Source: Pseudomonas sp. K2I15
Lineage (GTDB): Bacteria; Pseudomonadota; Gammaproteobacteria; Pseudomonadales; Pseudomonadaceae
Reading direction: 5' to 3'
Length of the DNA stretch: 64,000 nt
Assembly (NCBI RefSeq): GCF_002204795.1
Contig: NZ_NIXO01000002.1
Location: 1 to 64,000, forward strand
The notes below the pieces were generated by a model that saw only the letters and a program-made list of their open reading frames with translations, had not been told where the DNA came from and did not search any database. Below, piece by piece: positions 1-7,805 of this stretch (positions are counted from its first letter, which is position 1; each line of letters begins with the position of its first letter). The translations under genes were made by a program, and so were the position numbers.

Positions 1-39
1 TTTGCTCTACACCACTCAAGCCGGCCGGTAGGCCGCTGT

Positions 40-330
40 GTTCTTGATCTGCTGTTGATCTTGATCTTAGGCGCCCCGTTAAACCACGCTGGCCGAACGC
101 AGGTAGTACGGAGCGGGTAAACCGGCAGGACGCCGGTTTAGCCGCGACGGGGCAGGGACGCCCCGTCGCGGCGGCCCGCGTAGTACTACCGGAGCTGAGG
201 GCACACCGAGCCCAGGCGAGGTGCCGAGTGGTGGGGCAAGAGCGTTTTGCTTACTTTTGCGCTGTTCAAAAGTGAGCCGCTGTAAGAGCGGAACCCATAT
301 CAGCCATAACAAAAACAACGGATATGCACC
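40..330. repeat. Non-coding hairpin-rich intergenic repeat
   Basis: There is no convincing gene here. Two perfect hairpins stand side by side: TAAACCGGC (118-126) with GCCGGTTTA (132-140), and GCCGCGACGGGGC (141-153) with GCCCCGTCGCGGC (160-172), with loops AGGAC and AGGGAC. From about 230 to 320 follows a stretch (GCGTTTTGCTTACTTTTGCG, then CGCTGTAAGAGCGGAACCC) of a kind I recall recurring between genes in many Pseudomonas genomes. Short ORFs on both strands here look like translations of the repeat. The recurrence is recalled knowledge; the hairpins are seen directly. Confidence 0.55.
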
Positions 331-437
331 CAACCCATCTCAGCAGCGACGCAGATCATTTATAATCACACTGCAACTTCCCCCCCACCTTCTATCTGAA
401 CAAACTCTGAACCAGTAACAAATTAAGTCATTAAAAG

Positions 438-466
438 TTGACATCAGACAACTGCCTGAGTAAATT
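438..466 (+). promoter_or_regulatory. Sigma70-type promoter of the mgtA leader
   Basis: A perfect -35 hexamer TTGACA (438-443) is followed after exactly 17 bases by TAAATT (461-466), four of six matches to TATAAT. Transcription would start near 473, giving an untranslated or short-ORF leader of about 750 bases before mgtA if no other promoter is used. No PhoP-like direct repeat could be recognised around it. Confidence 0.55.
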
Positions 467-515
467 CCCCGTGCCTGCAACTCAGGGCCATTTTTTAACC
501 TCACAAAAGAAGCCA

Positions 516-614
516 ATGGACACAGTATCTAGTCGCTGTCCGATCACCGTGAATGCGGCGAATCGGGCGCAAAACCCAGAGAACATGACGGGACTCGCCT
601 TTCCGGCCGAGTAA
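516..614 (+). CDS. Possible 32-residue leader ORF upstream of mgtA
   Basis: An ATG about 45 bases after the predicted transcription start opens a 32-codon frame (begins MDTVSS, ends GLAFPAE) stopping with TAA at 614. Its ribosome site is weak (AAAAGAAG). A second in-frame ATG at 585, preceded by CCAGAGAAC, would give only nine residues. I do not recognise the peptide. It is listed because it lies early in the mgtA leader, where short ORFs sense Mg2+ in enterobacteria; it may equally be chance. Confidence 0.28.
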   Translation: MDTVSSRCPITVNAANRAQNPENMTGLAFPAE

Positions 615-682
615 GCTGCGCTAGAGCCTGACGCTCCAACGTAACTGCCTCACCGGATGCCAGTCCGGTCCCGAGGTGTGTT

Positions 683-976
683 ATGACCTTTCAACTGATT
701 GCTTTGCCTGATCTGCGTACGCTGGCCGCCGCCTTGCGTGCCAAATTGTGCCGCGAGCCCGTAGGCTTTTCGCCAACCCGCAGCGCCTTTGTTACCTCCT
801 CCCCCCGCGTGTGCCCGGCTCCTCTGGCGCACTGGCGTATCTGCCCCACCACCGGCCACCTGGTCCAGCAATGGGACCACGCCGACCCTCAAGACCCACA
901 GAGACGGGACGTTTCCAGCCTGGTCGCACAAGCGAGCCTGATGCTGAGCCTCTACGTGGACGCTCGCGCGGCGTAA
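683..976 (+). CDS. Small protein of unknown function in the mgtA leader region
   Basis: This 97-residue frame has a good ribosome site (GAGGTG, eight bases before ATG), which favours it over a competing overlapping frame at 748-1002. There is no signal peptide or membrane segment. The middle part contains four cysteines (around residues 23, 44, 54 and the ICPTTG motif) and an acidic-proline stretch, ADPQDPQ. I do not recognise the family. It lies between the predicted mgtA promoter and mgtA, so it would be co-transcribed with the transporter if that promoter is used. It could be a small co-regulated protein or an unusually long leader ORF. Confidence 0.5.
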   Translation: MTFQLIALPDLRTLAAALRAKLCREPVGFSPTRSAFVTSSPRVCPAPLAHWRICPTTGHLVQQWDHADPQDPQRRDVSSLVAQASLMLSLYVDARAA

Positions 977-1033
977 GCCGGCTGGAAACAGCAACTTCCT
1001 GATTATCCGTTAATTGATTAGCTGGAGTTCTCT

Positions 1034-1072
1034 ATGGACGAAGCCAGTAGTAGCCCGCTGCGCGCTAGTTAA
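1034..1072 (+). CDS. Candidate 12-residue leader peptide of mgtA
   Basis: The frame MDEASSSPLRAS is preceded by GGAG with seven bases to the ATG and ends in TAA at 1070-1072. It is the last short ORF before mgtA. Its second half forms the 5' arm of a strong hairpin (1053-1092) and its stop codon lies in the loop, the geometry expected of a translation-sensing leader. In Salmonella, mgtA has a leader peptide MgtL whose early acidic and proline codons destabilise ribosomes at low Mg2+. The Asp-Glu start and Pro here are reminiscent, but the peptides are not alignable. Function is inferred only. Confidence 0.45.
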   Translation: MDEASSSPLRAS

Positions 1073-1092
1073 CTAACGCGCTGTTAGCGGGC
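1053..1092 (+). promoter_or_regulatory. Hairpin overlapping the leader peptide stop
   Basis: The outer stem GCCCGCT (1053-1059) pairs with AGCGGGC (1086-1092). The inner stem GCGCGCTA (1060-1067) pairs with TAACGCGC (1074-1081) with one mismatch, closing on a GTTAAC loop. A four-base bulge TGTT separates the stems on the 3' side. There is no U-tract, so it is not an intrinsic terminator. A ribosome on the 12-codon ORF would melt the 5' arm. It may be an attenuation, RNA-processing or Rho-access switch. Confidence 0.5.
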
Positions 1093-1221
1093 CTCTAGAA
1101 AGTTACTCACACTTTATTTAAACCGATCGCGAAGTCAGCGACTCGGCATGCTTTCGCTCGCCTGTCATCAGGTAAGTACCGGGTATGTTTTGTCGAAAAA
1201 TTGGCGACAGGAGTACACACA

Positions 1222-3930
1222 ATGAGCGCAGTAAAAAACCCGAAACTGCACAAGAAAAACGGCACCGACACCAAGCTGTCGATGCGTGCCGCCCGTGAAG
1301 CCCAAAACGGCCTCTCGGCAACCCTCGCCAATGTACGGGCAACCAAGGATGGCCTGACCGAGCTGGATGCCTCTGCTCGCCTGCAACGTGAAGGCTACAA
1401 CGAGGTGGCCCACGACAAGCCGCCTCACGCCATCGTGCAATTCCTCCAGGCCCTGAACAACCCGTTCATCTACGTGCTGCTGACCCTGGGCGCCATCAGC
1501 TTCTTCACTGACTATTGGCTGCCGCTGCAGGCCGGTGAAGAAGCCGACCTGACCAAAGTCATCATTATCATGACCATGGTCATGCTCAGCAGCCTGCTGC
1601 GGTTCTGGCAGGAGCACCGCTCGGCCAAGTCAGCCGAAGCCTTGAAGGCCATGGTGCGCACCACCGCAACGGTGCTGCGCCGTGAGCAAGTGGGCGCCAA
1701 GCCGACCTTGCGGGAAGTGCCGATGCGCGACCTGGTGGCCGGCGACATCGTGCAACTGTCTGCCGGCGACATGATCCCGGCCGACATCCGCCTGATCGAG
1801 TCCCGCGACCTGTTCATCAGCCAGGCCGTGCTGACCGGCGAAGCCTTGCCGGTGGAGAAGTACGACACCCTGGGCGATGTCACGCAAAAATCCGCCACCT
1901 CCACGGCAGCAGACCAGGGCAACCTGCTGGACTTGCCGAACATCTGCTTCATGGGCACCAACGTGGTCAGCGGCCGGGCGCAAGCCGTGGTGGTTGCCAC
2001 CGGCCCGCGCACCTACTTTGGCTCCCTGGCCAAGGCAATTGTCGGCTCCCGGGTGCAAACCGCGTTTGACCGTGGGGTGAACAGTGTCAGTTGGCTGTTG
2101 ATCCGCTTCATGCTGGTGATGACGCCGATCGTGTTCTTCCTCAACGGCTTCTCCAAGGGTGACTGGAGCGATGCCCTGCTGTTCGCCCTGGCGGTTGCGG
2201 TGGGCCTGACCCCGGAAATGCTGCCGATGATCGTCAGCGCCAACCTGGCCAAGGGCGCTACCGCCATGGCCAAGCGCAAGGTGGTGGTCAAGCGCCTCAA
2301 CGCAATCCAGAACTTCGGTTCGATGGACATACTGTGCACCGACAAGACCGGCACCCTGACCCAGGACAAGATCATCCTCGAACACCACGTCAACGCCTTT
2401 GGCAACCGTGATGACTCGGTGCTGACCCTGGCCTGGCTCAACAGCCATCACCAAAGCGGCATGAAAAACCTGATGGATCAGGCGGTCGTACAGTTCTCGG
2501 AGCAGAATCCGAAGTTCCAGGTGCCGTTCGCCTACAGCAAGGTGGATGAACTGCCGTTCGACTTTATCCGCCGTCGCCTGTCGATTGTGGTCAAGGACGC
2601 GCAAAACGATCACTTGCTGGTGTGCAAGGGCGCGGTCGAGGAGATGCTGAGCATTTCCACCCACGTGATGGAAGGCGACGTTGCCGTCGAGCTGGATGAT
2701 CGTCGTCGCAACGAGTTGCTGGCGATTGCCCAGGACTACAACGAAGACGGTTTCCGGGTGCTGGTGCTGGCCACCCGCAACATTCCCAAGGCTGTCGCAC
2801 GCAAGCAGTACACCACGACCGATGAACGCAACCTGGTGATCCGTGGCTTCCTGACCTTCCTTGATCCACCAAAGGAAACCGCGGGCCCGGCGATTGCGGC
2901 CCTGCGCGAGATCGGTGTAGCGGTCAAAGTGCTCACCGGCGACAACGCCATCGTTACCAGCAAGATCTGCCGCCAGGTCGGCCTGGAACCCGGTGTACCG
3001 TTGCTGGGTGTGGAAATCGAAGCGATGGACGACGCCACCCTCAAGCTACGGGTTGAGGAACGCACAGTCTTCGCCAAACTGACGCCGCTGCAGAAGTCCC
3101 GTGTGCTCAAGACCTTGCAGTCCAACGGCCACACCGTGGGTTTCCTCGGCGACGGCATCAACGATGCGCCGGCCCTGCGGGATGCCGACGTGGGTATCTC
3201 GGTGGACAGCGCGACGGACATTGCCAAGGAGTCCGCCGACATCATCCTGCTGGAAAAGAGCCTGATGGTGCTGGAAGAAGGCGTGCTGAAAGGCCGCGAG
3301 ACCTTCGGCAATATCATGAAGTACCTGAACATGACCGCCAGCTCCAACTTCGGCAACGTGTTCTCGGTGCTGGTGGCCAGTGCGTTCATCCCGTTCCTGC
3401 CGATGCTGTCGATCCACTTGCTGCTGCAAAACCTGATGTACGACATCTCCCAGTTGGCCTTGCCGTGGGACAAGATGGACAAGGAATACCTGGCCAAGCC
3501 ACGCAAGTGGGATGCGAAAAACATTGGCCGCTTCATGATCTGGATCGGGCCGACCTCGTCGATCTTCGACATGACCACCTTTGCCCTGATGTGGTACGTG
3601 TTCTCGGCCAACAGTGTGGAAATGCAGACCCTGTTCCAGTCCGGCTGGTTCATCGAGGGGCTGCTCTCGCAAACCCTGGTGGTGCACATGCTGCGCACCC
3701 GCAAGATCCCGTTCTTCCAGAGCAACGCCGCATGGCCGGTGATGATGATGACCTGCATCGTGATCGCGCTGGGCATCTACGTGCCGTTCTCGCCGCTGGG
3801 CGCGATGGTGGGCCTGGAGCCGCTGCCACTGGCGTACTTCCCATGGCTGGTGGGCACCCTGGTCGCCTACTGCTGCGTGGCCCAACTGATGAAAACCATC
3901 TACATCCGCCGCTTCAAGCAGTGGTACTGA
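1222..3930 (+). CDS. mgtA: Magnesium-translocating P-type ATPase MgtA
   Basis: This inner-membrane P3B-type ATPase imports Mg2+ at the expense of ATP. The 902-residue chain has all hallmarks: TGE of the actuator domain (205-207), PEMLPM in membrane helix 4 (from 331), the phosphorylated Asp in DKTGTLT (D374), TGDN in the nucleotide domain and GDGINDAP (D644). There are two N-terminal helices, two before the catalytic domain and about six at the C-terminus, the usual layout. The ATG at 1222 is chosen because AGGAG lies eight bases upstream; an upstream TTG at 1201 is in frame but would place that ribosome site inside the gene. Regulation probably involves the long leader upstream. Confidence 0.96.
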   Translation: MSAVKNPKLHKKNGTDTKLSMRAAREAQNGLSATLANVRATKDGLTELDASARLQREGYNEVAHDKPPHAIVQFLQALNNPFIYVLLTLGAISFFTDYWLPLQAGEEADLTKVIIIMTMVMLSSLLRFWQEHRSAKSAEALKAMVRTTATVLRREQVGAKPTLREVPMRDLVAGDIVQLSAGDMIPADIRLIESRDLFISQAVLTGEALPVEKYDTLGDVTQKSATSTAADQGNLLDLPNICFMGTNVVSGRAQAVVVATGPRTYFGSLAKAIVGSRVQTAFDRGVNSVSWLLIRFMLVMTPIVFFLNGFSKGDWSDALLFALAVAVGLTPEMLPMIVSANLAKGATAMAKRKVVVKRLNAIQNFGSMDILCTDKTGTLTQDKIILEHHVNAFGNRDDSVLTLAWLNSHHQSGMKNLMDQAVVQFSEQNPKFQVPFAYSKVDELPFDFIRRRLSIVVKDAQNDHLLVCKGAVEEMLSISTHVMEGDVAVELDDRRRNELLAIAQDYNEDGFRVLVLATRNIPKAVARKQYTTTDERNLVIRGFLTFLDPPKETAGPAIAALREIGVAVKVLTGDNAIVTSKICRQVGLEPGVPLLGVEIEAMDDATLKLRVEERTVFAKLTPLQKSRVLKTLQSNGHTVGFLGDGINDAPALRDADVGISVDSATDIAKESADIILLEKSLMVLEEGVLKGRETFGNIMKYLNMTASSNFGNVFSVLVASAFIPFLPMLSIHLLLQNLMYDISQLALPWDKMDKEYLAKPRKWDAKNIGRFMIWIGPTSSIFDMTTFALMWYVFSANSVEMQTLFQSGWFIEGLLSQTLVVHMLRTRKIPFFQSNAAWPVMMMTCIVIALGIYVPFSPLGAMVGLEPLPLAYFPWLVGTLVAYCCVAQLMKTIYIRRFKQWY

Positions 3931-3940
3931 CCGGTTTTCT

Positions 3941-4040
3941 GTAGGAGCGAGCTTGCTTGCGAAGGTCGTTAACGATAACGCGGGCGTCCTGGCTAAACGC
4001 AGTGCTCTCGGGTTTTTCGCGAGCAAGCTCGCTCCTACAG
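3941..4040. repeat. REP/BIME element (GTAGGAGCGAGC type)
   Basis: Outward-facing inverted copies GTAGGAGCGAGCTTGC and GCAAGCTCGCTCCTAC flank about 65 bases. This is the common extragenic palindrome pair of fluorescens-group pseudomonads, mobilised by RAYT transposases elsewhere in the genome. It sits directly after the mgtA stop and may act as a transcript 3' end. Confidence 0.9.
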
Positions 4041-4068
4041 TGACTGCAGCCTTTGATGGAGAGAGGCG

Positions 4069-4272
4069 ATGAACACACTCATGAGCTACCTCGACAACGC
4101 CGCACGCGCGGTGCTGGTATTCGCCCTCGCCCAAGCCGCCAAGACGGTGATGGTGCTGGGCGTGCGGCTTTACGCGCGCAACGTGCTCAGCGCCGTGGAA
4201 ATGCGCTTCATGCTGGGCTTTTCCAGCACCTTGAACAGCACGTGCATCCGCTTGCTGCGCCCACGTCGATAA
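4069..4272 (+). CDS. Small hydrophobic protein of unknown function
   Basis: This 67-residue protein is preceded by a strong GGAGAGAGGCG ribosome site. Residues about 12-35 are Ala/Val/Leu-rich with few charges and could form a membrane or amphipathic helix; the C-terminus is basic (RLLRPRR). The next gene starts 31 bases downstream on the same strand, suggesting a small operon with the SLOG protein. I do not recognise the family. Confidence 0.55.
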   Translation: MNTLMSYLDNAARAVLVFALAQAAKTVMVLGVRLYARNVLSAVEMRFMLGFSSTLNSTCIRLLRPRR

Positions 4273-4303
4273 ATGGAAATACGCACCACAAGGAAACATC
4301 ACC

Positions 4304-4651
4304 ATGCGCGTCTTGATCTGTGCAGGTCGTCATTACGCCGATGCAAAAATGTCCCGCCAGGTGCTGGACGCCTATCACCGCCTGCGCCCGGTGCAGGTGT
4401 TGATCCACGGCGGCAGTCAGTTCCTGGGCAGCGACGTGGAGGACTGGGCCCGGGAAACCGGGGTGGACGTGGTGCGTTACCCACCCAACTGGCAACGCCA
4501 TGGCAAGCACGCCGAGCGCCATCGCAACCAGTTCATGCTCACCGACAGCCGCCCCGACGTGATCATCGCGCTGCCCGGTGGCGACGACACCTCGGAACTG
4601 GTGAGCCAGGCCAAGGCCTGCGGCATCCACGTACTGACCGTAGACAACTGA
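4304..4651 (+). CDS. YspA/YpsA-related SLOG family protein (DUF2493)
   Basis: This 115-residue protein matches the compact Rossmann-like SLOG fold of the DUF2493 group. It opens with the beta-strand and motif ICAGRHYAD, followed by HGG (about residue 35), the WAR helix, a VVRYPPNW segment and the C-terminal IALPGGDDT phosphate-binding-like loop. SLOG proteins are thought to bind nucleotides or related ligands, and the exact ligand for this group is not established. The start has a good AAGGAAACATCACC site. It forms a run with small genes on either side. Confidence 0.8.
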   Translation: MRVLICAGRHYADAKMSRQVLDAYHRLRPVQVLIHGGSQFLGSDVEDWARETGVDVVRYPPNWQRHGKHAERHRNQFMLTDSRPDVIIALPGGDDTSELVSQAKACGIHVLTVDN

Positions 4652-4677
4652 ATCAACCCTTATTGGAGCATCCAGGC

Positions 4678-4818
4678 ATGAACGAAGAACCCAGTTGTAG
4701 CGGCACCCCGTTGCACATCACTTTTTATTTGAATCACGGCGCGTCCCTGCCAAGTCCGGTCGGGACACGCCTCAGGCTGTTGATCGAGGTTCACCATGTA
4801 CAAGAAACACACCCCTGA
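4678..4818 (+). CDS. Small ORF overlapping the next gene start
   Basis: A 46-codon frame begins MNEEPSCSG after a GGAG site nine bases upstream and runs 23 bases into the following gene, ending at 4818. The arrangement suggests translational coupling of the 267-residue protein to this ORF. I do not recognise the peptide. The Glu-Glu-Pro start resembles ribosome-destabilising leader openings, but this is only a comparison. It could be a small protein in its own right or a leader. Confidence 0.38.
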   Translation: MNEEPSCSGTPLHITFYLNHGASLPSPVGTRLRLLIEVHHVQETHP

Positions 4819-5599
4819 CGGTTTCGCCAAATACCGTAACCGCACCACTCACTTCACCTTCCATCCCCTGCCCGCCTCCAAGCTACGCGCGGTGCGGCGC
4901 AACCTGATTTTCGTCGGCGTGACGGCGGGCATCGTGCTGGTACTCAGCCTGATGTCGAATGCCTACGCGGCCGGCGGCTCCTACGTGGTCGACGACGGCG
5001 CGATCAATGCCCCAGGCGAATGCAATGTCGACGCCTGGTTCACCGCCAATCGACACGACGGCTCAACCCACAGTGAAACCCTGGCGCCGGCTTGCACCTC
5101 CACCGCGATTCCCTGGTTGCAGTGGACCGCCGCTGTGTCGCGTGCCAACCATGACGGTGATGGGGAAACTCAGGTTAATCCGCAGCTCAAGGCGCAGTTG
5201 TGGACGCGGGAGGACCTGGGCCTGGAATTGGCCGCCTCTGCCGGCGTGCATTACGCCCTGAATCGTCAGCACTCGTTTGATGGCGCGGACTTTAACGTGC
5301 CGTTTACCTGGCAACCCATGGAGGCCCTGCGGCTGAACTTCAACGCGGGCTGGAGCCACGCCTATAACGACGGCGACCAAACCCATCGGCCGACCTGGGG
5401 CACCGGGTTTGAATACAACCTGGCGGACTCGCTGACGCTGATTGCCGAACGCTACGGCCAGCAGGGTGGCGACCAGGCCTGGCAAGCCGGACCCAGGGTG
5501 CATATCGGCAAGAATGTGGATGTGGACCTGGTGGTGGGGCGCAGTTTGATCGGGGATCGAAATCAGTGGCTGACAACCGGTGCAACGCTGCGGTTCTAG
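4796..5599 (+). CDS. Exported beta-barrel-like protein of unknown function
   Basis: The 267-residue protein has a basic 35-residue N-terminus, a hydrophobic segment at about 37-56 and a likely cleavage after NAYA (58), so it should be exported. The mature part has alternating polar and hydrophobic strands, aromatic girdle residues and ends in phenylalanine (ATLRF), the usual outer-membrane barrel signature. Two cysteines (GEC and PAC) may form a disulfide. The start at 4796 has GAGGTT seven bases upstream and lies inside the preceding small ORF. It is smaller than typical porins; an eight- or ten-stranded barrel is plausible. The specific role is unknown. Confidence 0.7.
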   Translation: MYKKHTPDGFAKYRNRTTHFTFHPLPASKLRAVRRNLIFVGVTAGIVLVLSLMSNAYAAGGSYVVDDGAINAPGECNVDAWFTANRHDGSTHSETLAPACTSTAIPWLQWTAAVSRANHDGDGETQVNPQLKAQLWTREDLGLELAASAGVHYALNRQHSFDGADFNVPFTWQPMEALRLNFNAGWSHAYNDGDQTHRPTWGTGFEYNLADSLTLIAERYGQQGGDQAWQAGPRVHIGKNVDVDLVVGRSLIGDRNQWLTTGATLRF

Positions 5600-5617
5600 C
5601 CCCCAGACGATGATCAC

Positions 5618-5752
5618 TTGTGGCGAGGGAGCTTGCTCCCGTTGGGGCGCAAAGCGGCCCTAAAACCTTCGACTGATTCCTGCCTGAAAGCACACGGTCG
5701 ATTGTTTTAGGACTGCTGCGCAGCCCAACGGGAGCAAGCTCCCTCGCCACAG
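5618..5752. repeat. REP/BIME element (GTGGCGAGGGAGC type)
   Basis: Inverted copies of TGTGGCGAGGGAGCTTGCTC enclose about 80 bases, with CCGTTGGG/CCCAACGG extending the arms. This second REP class differs from the one after mgtA. It lies between convergent genes, a typical location, and may serve as a bidirectional transcript end. Confidence 0.9.
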
Positions 5753-5765
5753 GTTTAGTAGTGTT

Positions 5766-6485
5766 TTAAACCTGCCCCTTGGCCTGCTGCTCCAGATGCA
5801 CCTGCAACGCCGGATCAATCTTCAACTGCCCCGCCAGCTCATCCAGATAACTACGCTCCGCATCCTGCTGGTCATCCACCAGCATCACACTCACCAGATA
5901 CACCTCGGACGCCACCGCCGGGTCCCCGGCAAACTCGGCAAAATCGGCCGCATTCAGCGGCTTGGCCACCTCGGCATCGAGCCACGCCTGCAATTGCGGA
6001 TCATCCGTGTGCTTGCCGATCTCGGCCGAGATCATCTGCTGCTCCCGCTCATCAATCTCACCATCCGCTTTCGCTGCCGCAATCAATGCGCGCAGCACCG
6101 CGTGGCTATGCGCTTCGACTTGCGCGCCAGACAATTGATCAACCGTCTGCAACGCCTGCTGCGGCGCCGACGCCTGCTGCCGCTGCCAGGCCTGATACGC
6201 CTGGAACGCCATCATCCCCAGGGACGCCAATGCCGCATAGTGGGTGCCGCCTGAACGCCCTTGAGGTGCCGCACGGCTTCCACCGAGCATGCCGCCCAGG
6301 CCACCGAGCAAACCACCCAGGCCACCACCGCCGGAAGCCGAAGCACCGCCGCCGCCCAGCAAACCGCCGAGCAACCCGCCCAAACCACCGAGCCCGCCCT
6401 GAGACGCCGGTGCAGAGCCGCCCTGCTGGCTCGTCGAGCCTTGGCCCGCCCGCAGCAATTGTTCCAGTAGATCGCCGGTATTCAT
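5766..6485 (-). CDS. TerB-like/DUF533 family protein
   Basis: This 239-residue protein starts at MNTGDLLEQLL, preceded by GGGAGGGTGACACC. Residues 30-72 are a Gly/Leu/Ala low-complexity tract (GGLGGLLGGLL repeats), followed by a short hydrophobic helix near 83-98. A helical TerB-like domain runs from about 120 to the end and contains the acidic turn DGEIDE (141-146). YebE/DUF533 proteins are membrane-associated and respond to envelope or zinc stress in enterobacteria; in Pseudomonas the role is unknown. It is divergent from the DinB gene. Confidence 0.85.
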   Translation of the reverse strand: MNTGDLLEQLLRAGQGSTSQQGGSAPASQGGLGGLGGLLGGLLGGGGASASGGGGLGGLLGGLGGMLGGSRAAPQGRSGGTHYAALASLGMMAFQAYQAWQRQQASAPQQALQTVDQLSGAQVEAHSHAVLRALIAAAKADGEIDEREQQMISAEIGKHTDDPQLQAWLDAEVAKPLNAADFAEFAGDPAVASEVYLVSVMLVDDQQDAERSYLDELAGQLKIDPALQVHLEQQAKGQV

Positions 6486-6610
6486 GGTGTCACCCTCCCA
6501 GGGCGCAGAGTTCCAGATCAACAACAATAGACCCGCTGCGCCAGAACACCATGACCGCCGGGCAGGCGCGCTTTATGATGGCGCGACACCCCCATCAAGG
6601 AAGTACCCAC

Positions 6611-7138
6611 GTGACCCGTACCGAGCAGATTGCCTTGATGGCGACCTACAACCAGTGGATGAACCGCAAGGTGTACGAGGCTGCCGGCGGTTTGAGCGAT
6701 GAGGAGTTGAGTGCCGACCGTGGCGCGTTCTTCGGCTCGATCCTGGGCACGCTGAATCACCTCGCCCTGGGTGACCGCGTCTGGCTCAAGCGCTTTGCCG
6801 AGCATCCAGCCCGGTTTACAGCGCTGGCACCGTTAAGCGCTGTGGAATTGCCGCCACGCCTGGACCAACTGGCATTCGCCAACCTCCGCGAACTGTCGGC
6901 TCATCGCGCCTGGCTCGACCAGATCATCATCGAGTGGGCGCAATCGATCAGTGAGCCGGAGCTGGACCAGCCACTGGCCTACCGCAATATGGCAGGCACG
7001 GCCATGAGCAAGAATTTTTATGCGCTGCTGGTGCACTTCTTCAATCACCAGACCCACCACCGGGGCCAGGTGACGACGCTGCTGACACAGGCCGGGCGCG
7101 ACGTGGGCGACACCGACCTGCTGGCGCTGATGGACTAG
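6611..7138 (+). CDS. DinB family metal-dependent protein
   Basis: This 175-residue four-helix-bundle protein of the DinB/YfiT superfamily carries the expected metal-binding histidines: H50 (TLNHLALGD) and the HxxxH pair H146/H150 (NHQTHHRGQ). Members include thiol-dependent transferases and hydrolases; the substrate here is unknown. The GTG at 6611 follows AAGGAAGTACCCAC and matches the family N-terminus (Tyr-Asn-xx-Met-Asn about ten residues in); longer upstream readings lack similarity. It ends two bases before the convergent GFA gene. Confidence 0.85.
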   Translation: MTRTEQIALMATYNQWMNRKVYEAAGGLSDEELSADRGAFFGSILGTLNHLALGDRVWLKRFAEHPARFTALAPLSAVELPPRLDQLAFANLRELSAHRAWLDQIIIEWAQSISEPELDQPLAYRNMAGTAMSKNFYALLVHFFNHQTHHRGQVTTLLTQAGRDVGDTDLLALMD

Positions 7139-7139
7139 T

Positions 7140-7595
7140 TCAACCGGCGCTGAACTCGGCGTACGCCTGTATCAGCGCGGGGAAATCCTCCCGCTCCGGG
7201 AGCTGCGCAAAGCTATGCTGCGCCGGGGTGGACGCCCATGGCAGCTTTTCACTGGTCCAGGTTTCAATGAACGGCACATAGCCGCTGACGTCATCAAACA
7301 GGGTTGGCCGCAGGTTGATCAAGTCCTCGACGCCATTGGGCCGGGAAAACATCCAACTCATGCAGTGCGGGCAGCAATAATGGCGGTCTACGCCATGCAG
7401 CCCGCCGATCACCGGGTTGCCCTGGGTGATGGTAAATCCGCTGCTGGGGATCAGCGCGCTCAGGGAGAACGCGCTGGACGACATCTTCTGGCAGCCCGTG
7501 CAGTGGCACGCCATGGTGATCAGCGGTTTTTCGCTGACAGTAAAACGCACCCGATCACAACGGCAGCCGCCTTCCTGGGACTCTTGATTGCTCAT
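7140..7595 (-). CDS. GFA family (glutathione-dependent formaldehyde-activating-like) protein
   Basis: This 151-residue CENP-V/GFA-fold protein has the zinc-binding cysteine pattern: GGCRCDRV near the N-terminus, CHCTGCQK, and YCCPHC. The family was named for formaldehyde-glutathione adduct formation, but most members have no proven reaction. The ATG at 7595 has GGAG six bases upstream; two in-frame ATGs at 7607 and 7613 are less well placed. Confidence 0.85.
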   Translation of the reverse strand: MSNQESQEGGCRCDRVRFTVSEKPLITMACHCTGCQKMSSSAFSLSALIPSSGFTITQGNPVIGGLHGVDRHYCCPHCMSWMFSRPNGVEDLINLRPTLFDDVSGYVPFIETWTSEKLPWASTPAQHSFAQLPEREDFPALIQAYAEFSAG

Positions 7596-7805
7596 CTTCC
7601 ACTCCATCTTCACATTGTGTGTGTCCCGGGAGAGTAAACGAGCGGGTGCGTCACGAACAGCGATGCCAACCTGCGCAAACGAACGCCCGGGTCAGCGAAC
7701 TGTCATAAAAGACAGAGCGGTGAAATCAGCCAATGGCTGCCCGCCCTGCCCGCGCGCATCAGCAGATTACCGATGCGACGCATCCCCCAAGAAGGAGACG
7801 CTTAC

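Noticed and set aside
79..418. Two overlapping ORFs (84 and 65 residues) on opposite strands
   Set aside because: They read through perfect hairpins and a recurrent non-coding element, have no good ribosome sites and repeat-like composition.
650..1002. Antisense 114-residue ORF and an 84-residue frame overlapping the 683-976 gene
   Set aside because: No ribosome site as good as GAGGTG before 683, and compositions typical of out-of-frame translation of GC-rich coding DNA.
1053..1092. Intrinsic terminator before mgtA
   Set aside because: The stem is strong but no U-tract follows on either strand.
1512..4305. Several long minus-strand ORFs (up to 419 residues) across mgtA
   Set aside because: They are shadows of the well-supported mgtA frame and rich in His, Gln and Arg as antisense translations usually are.
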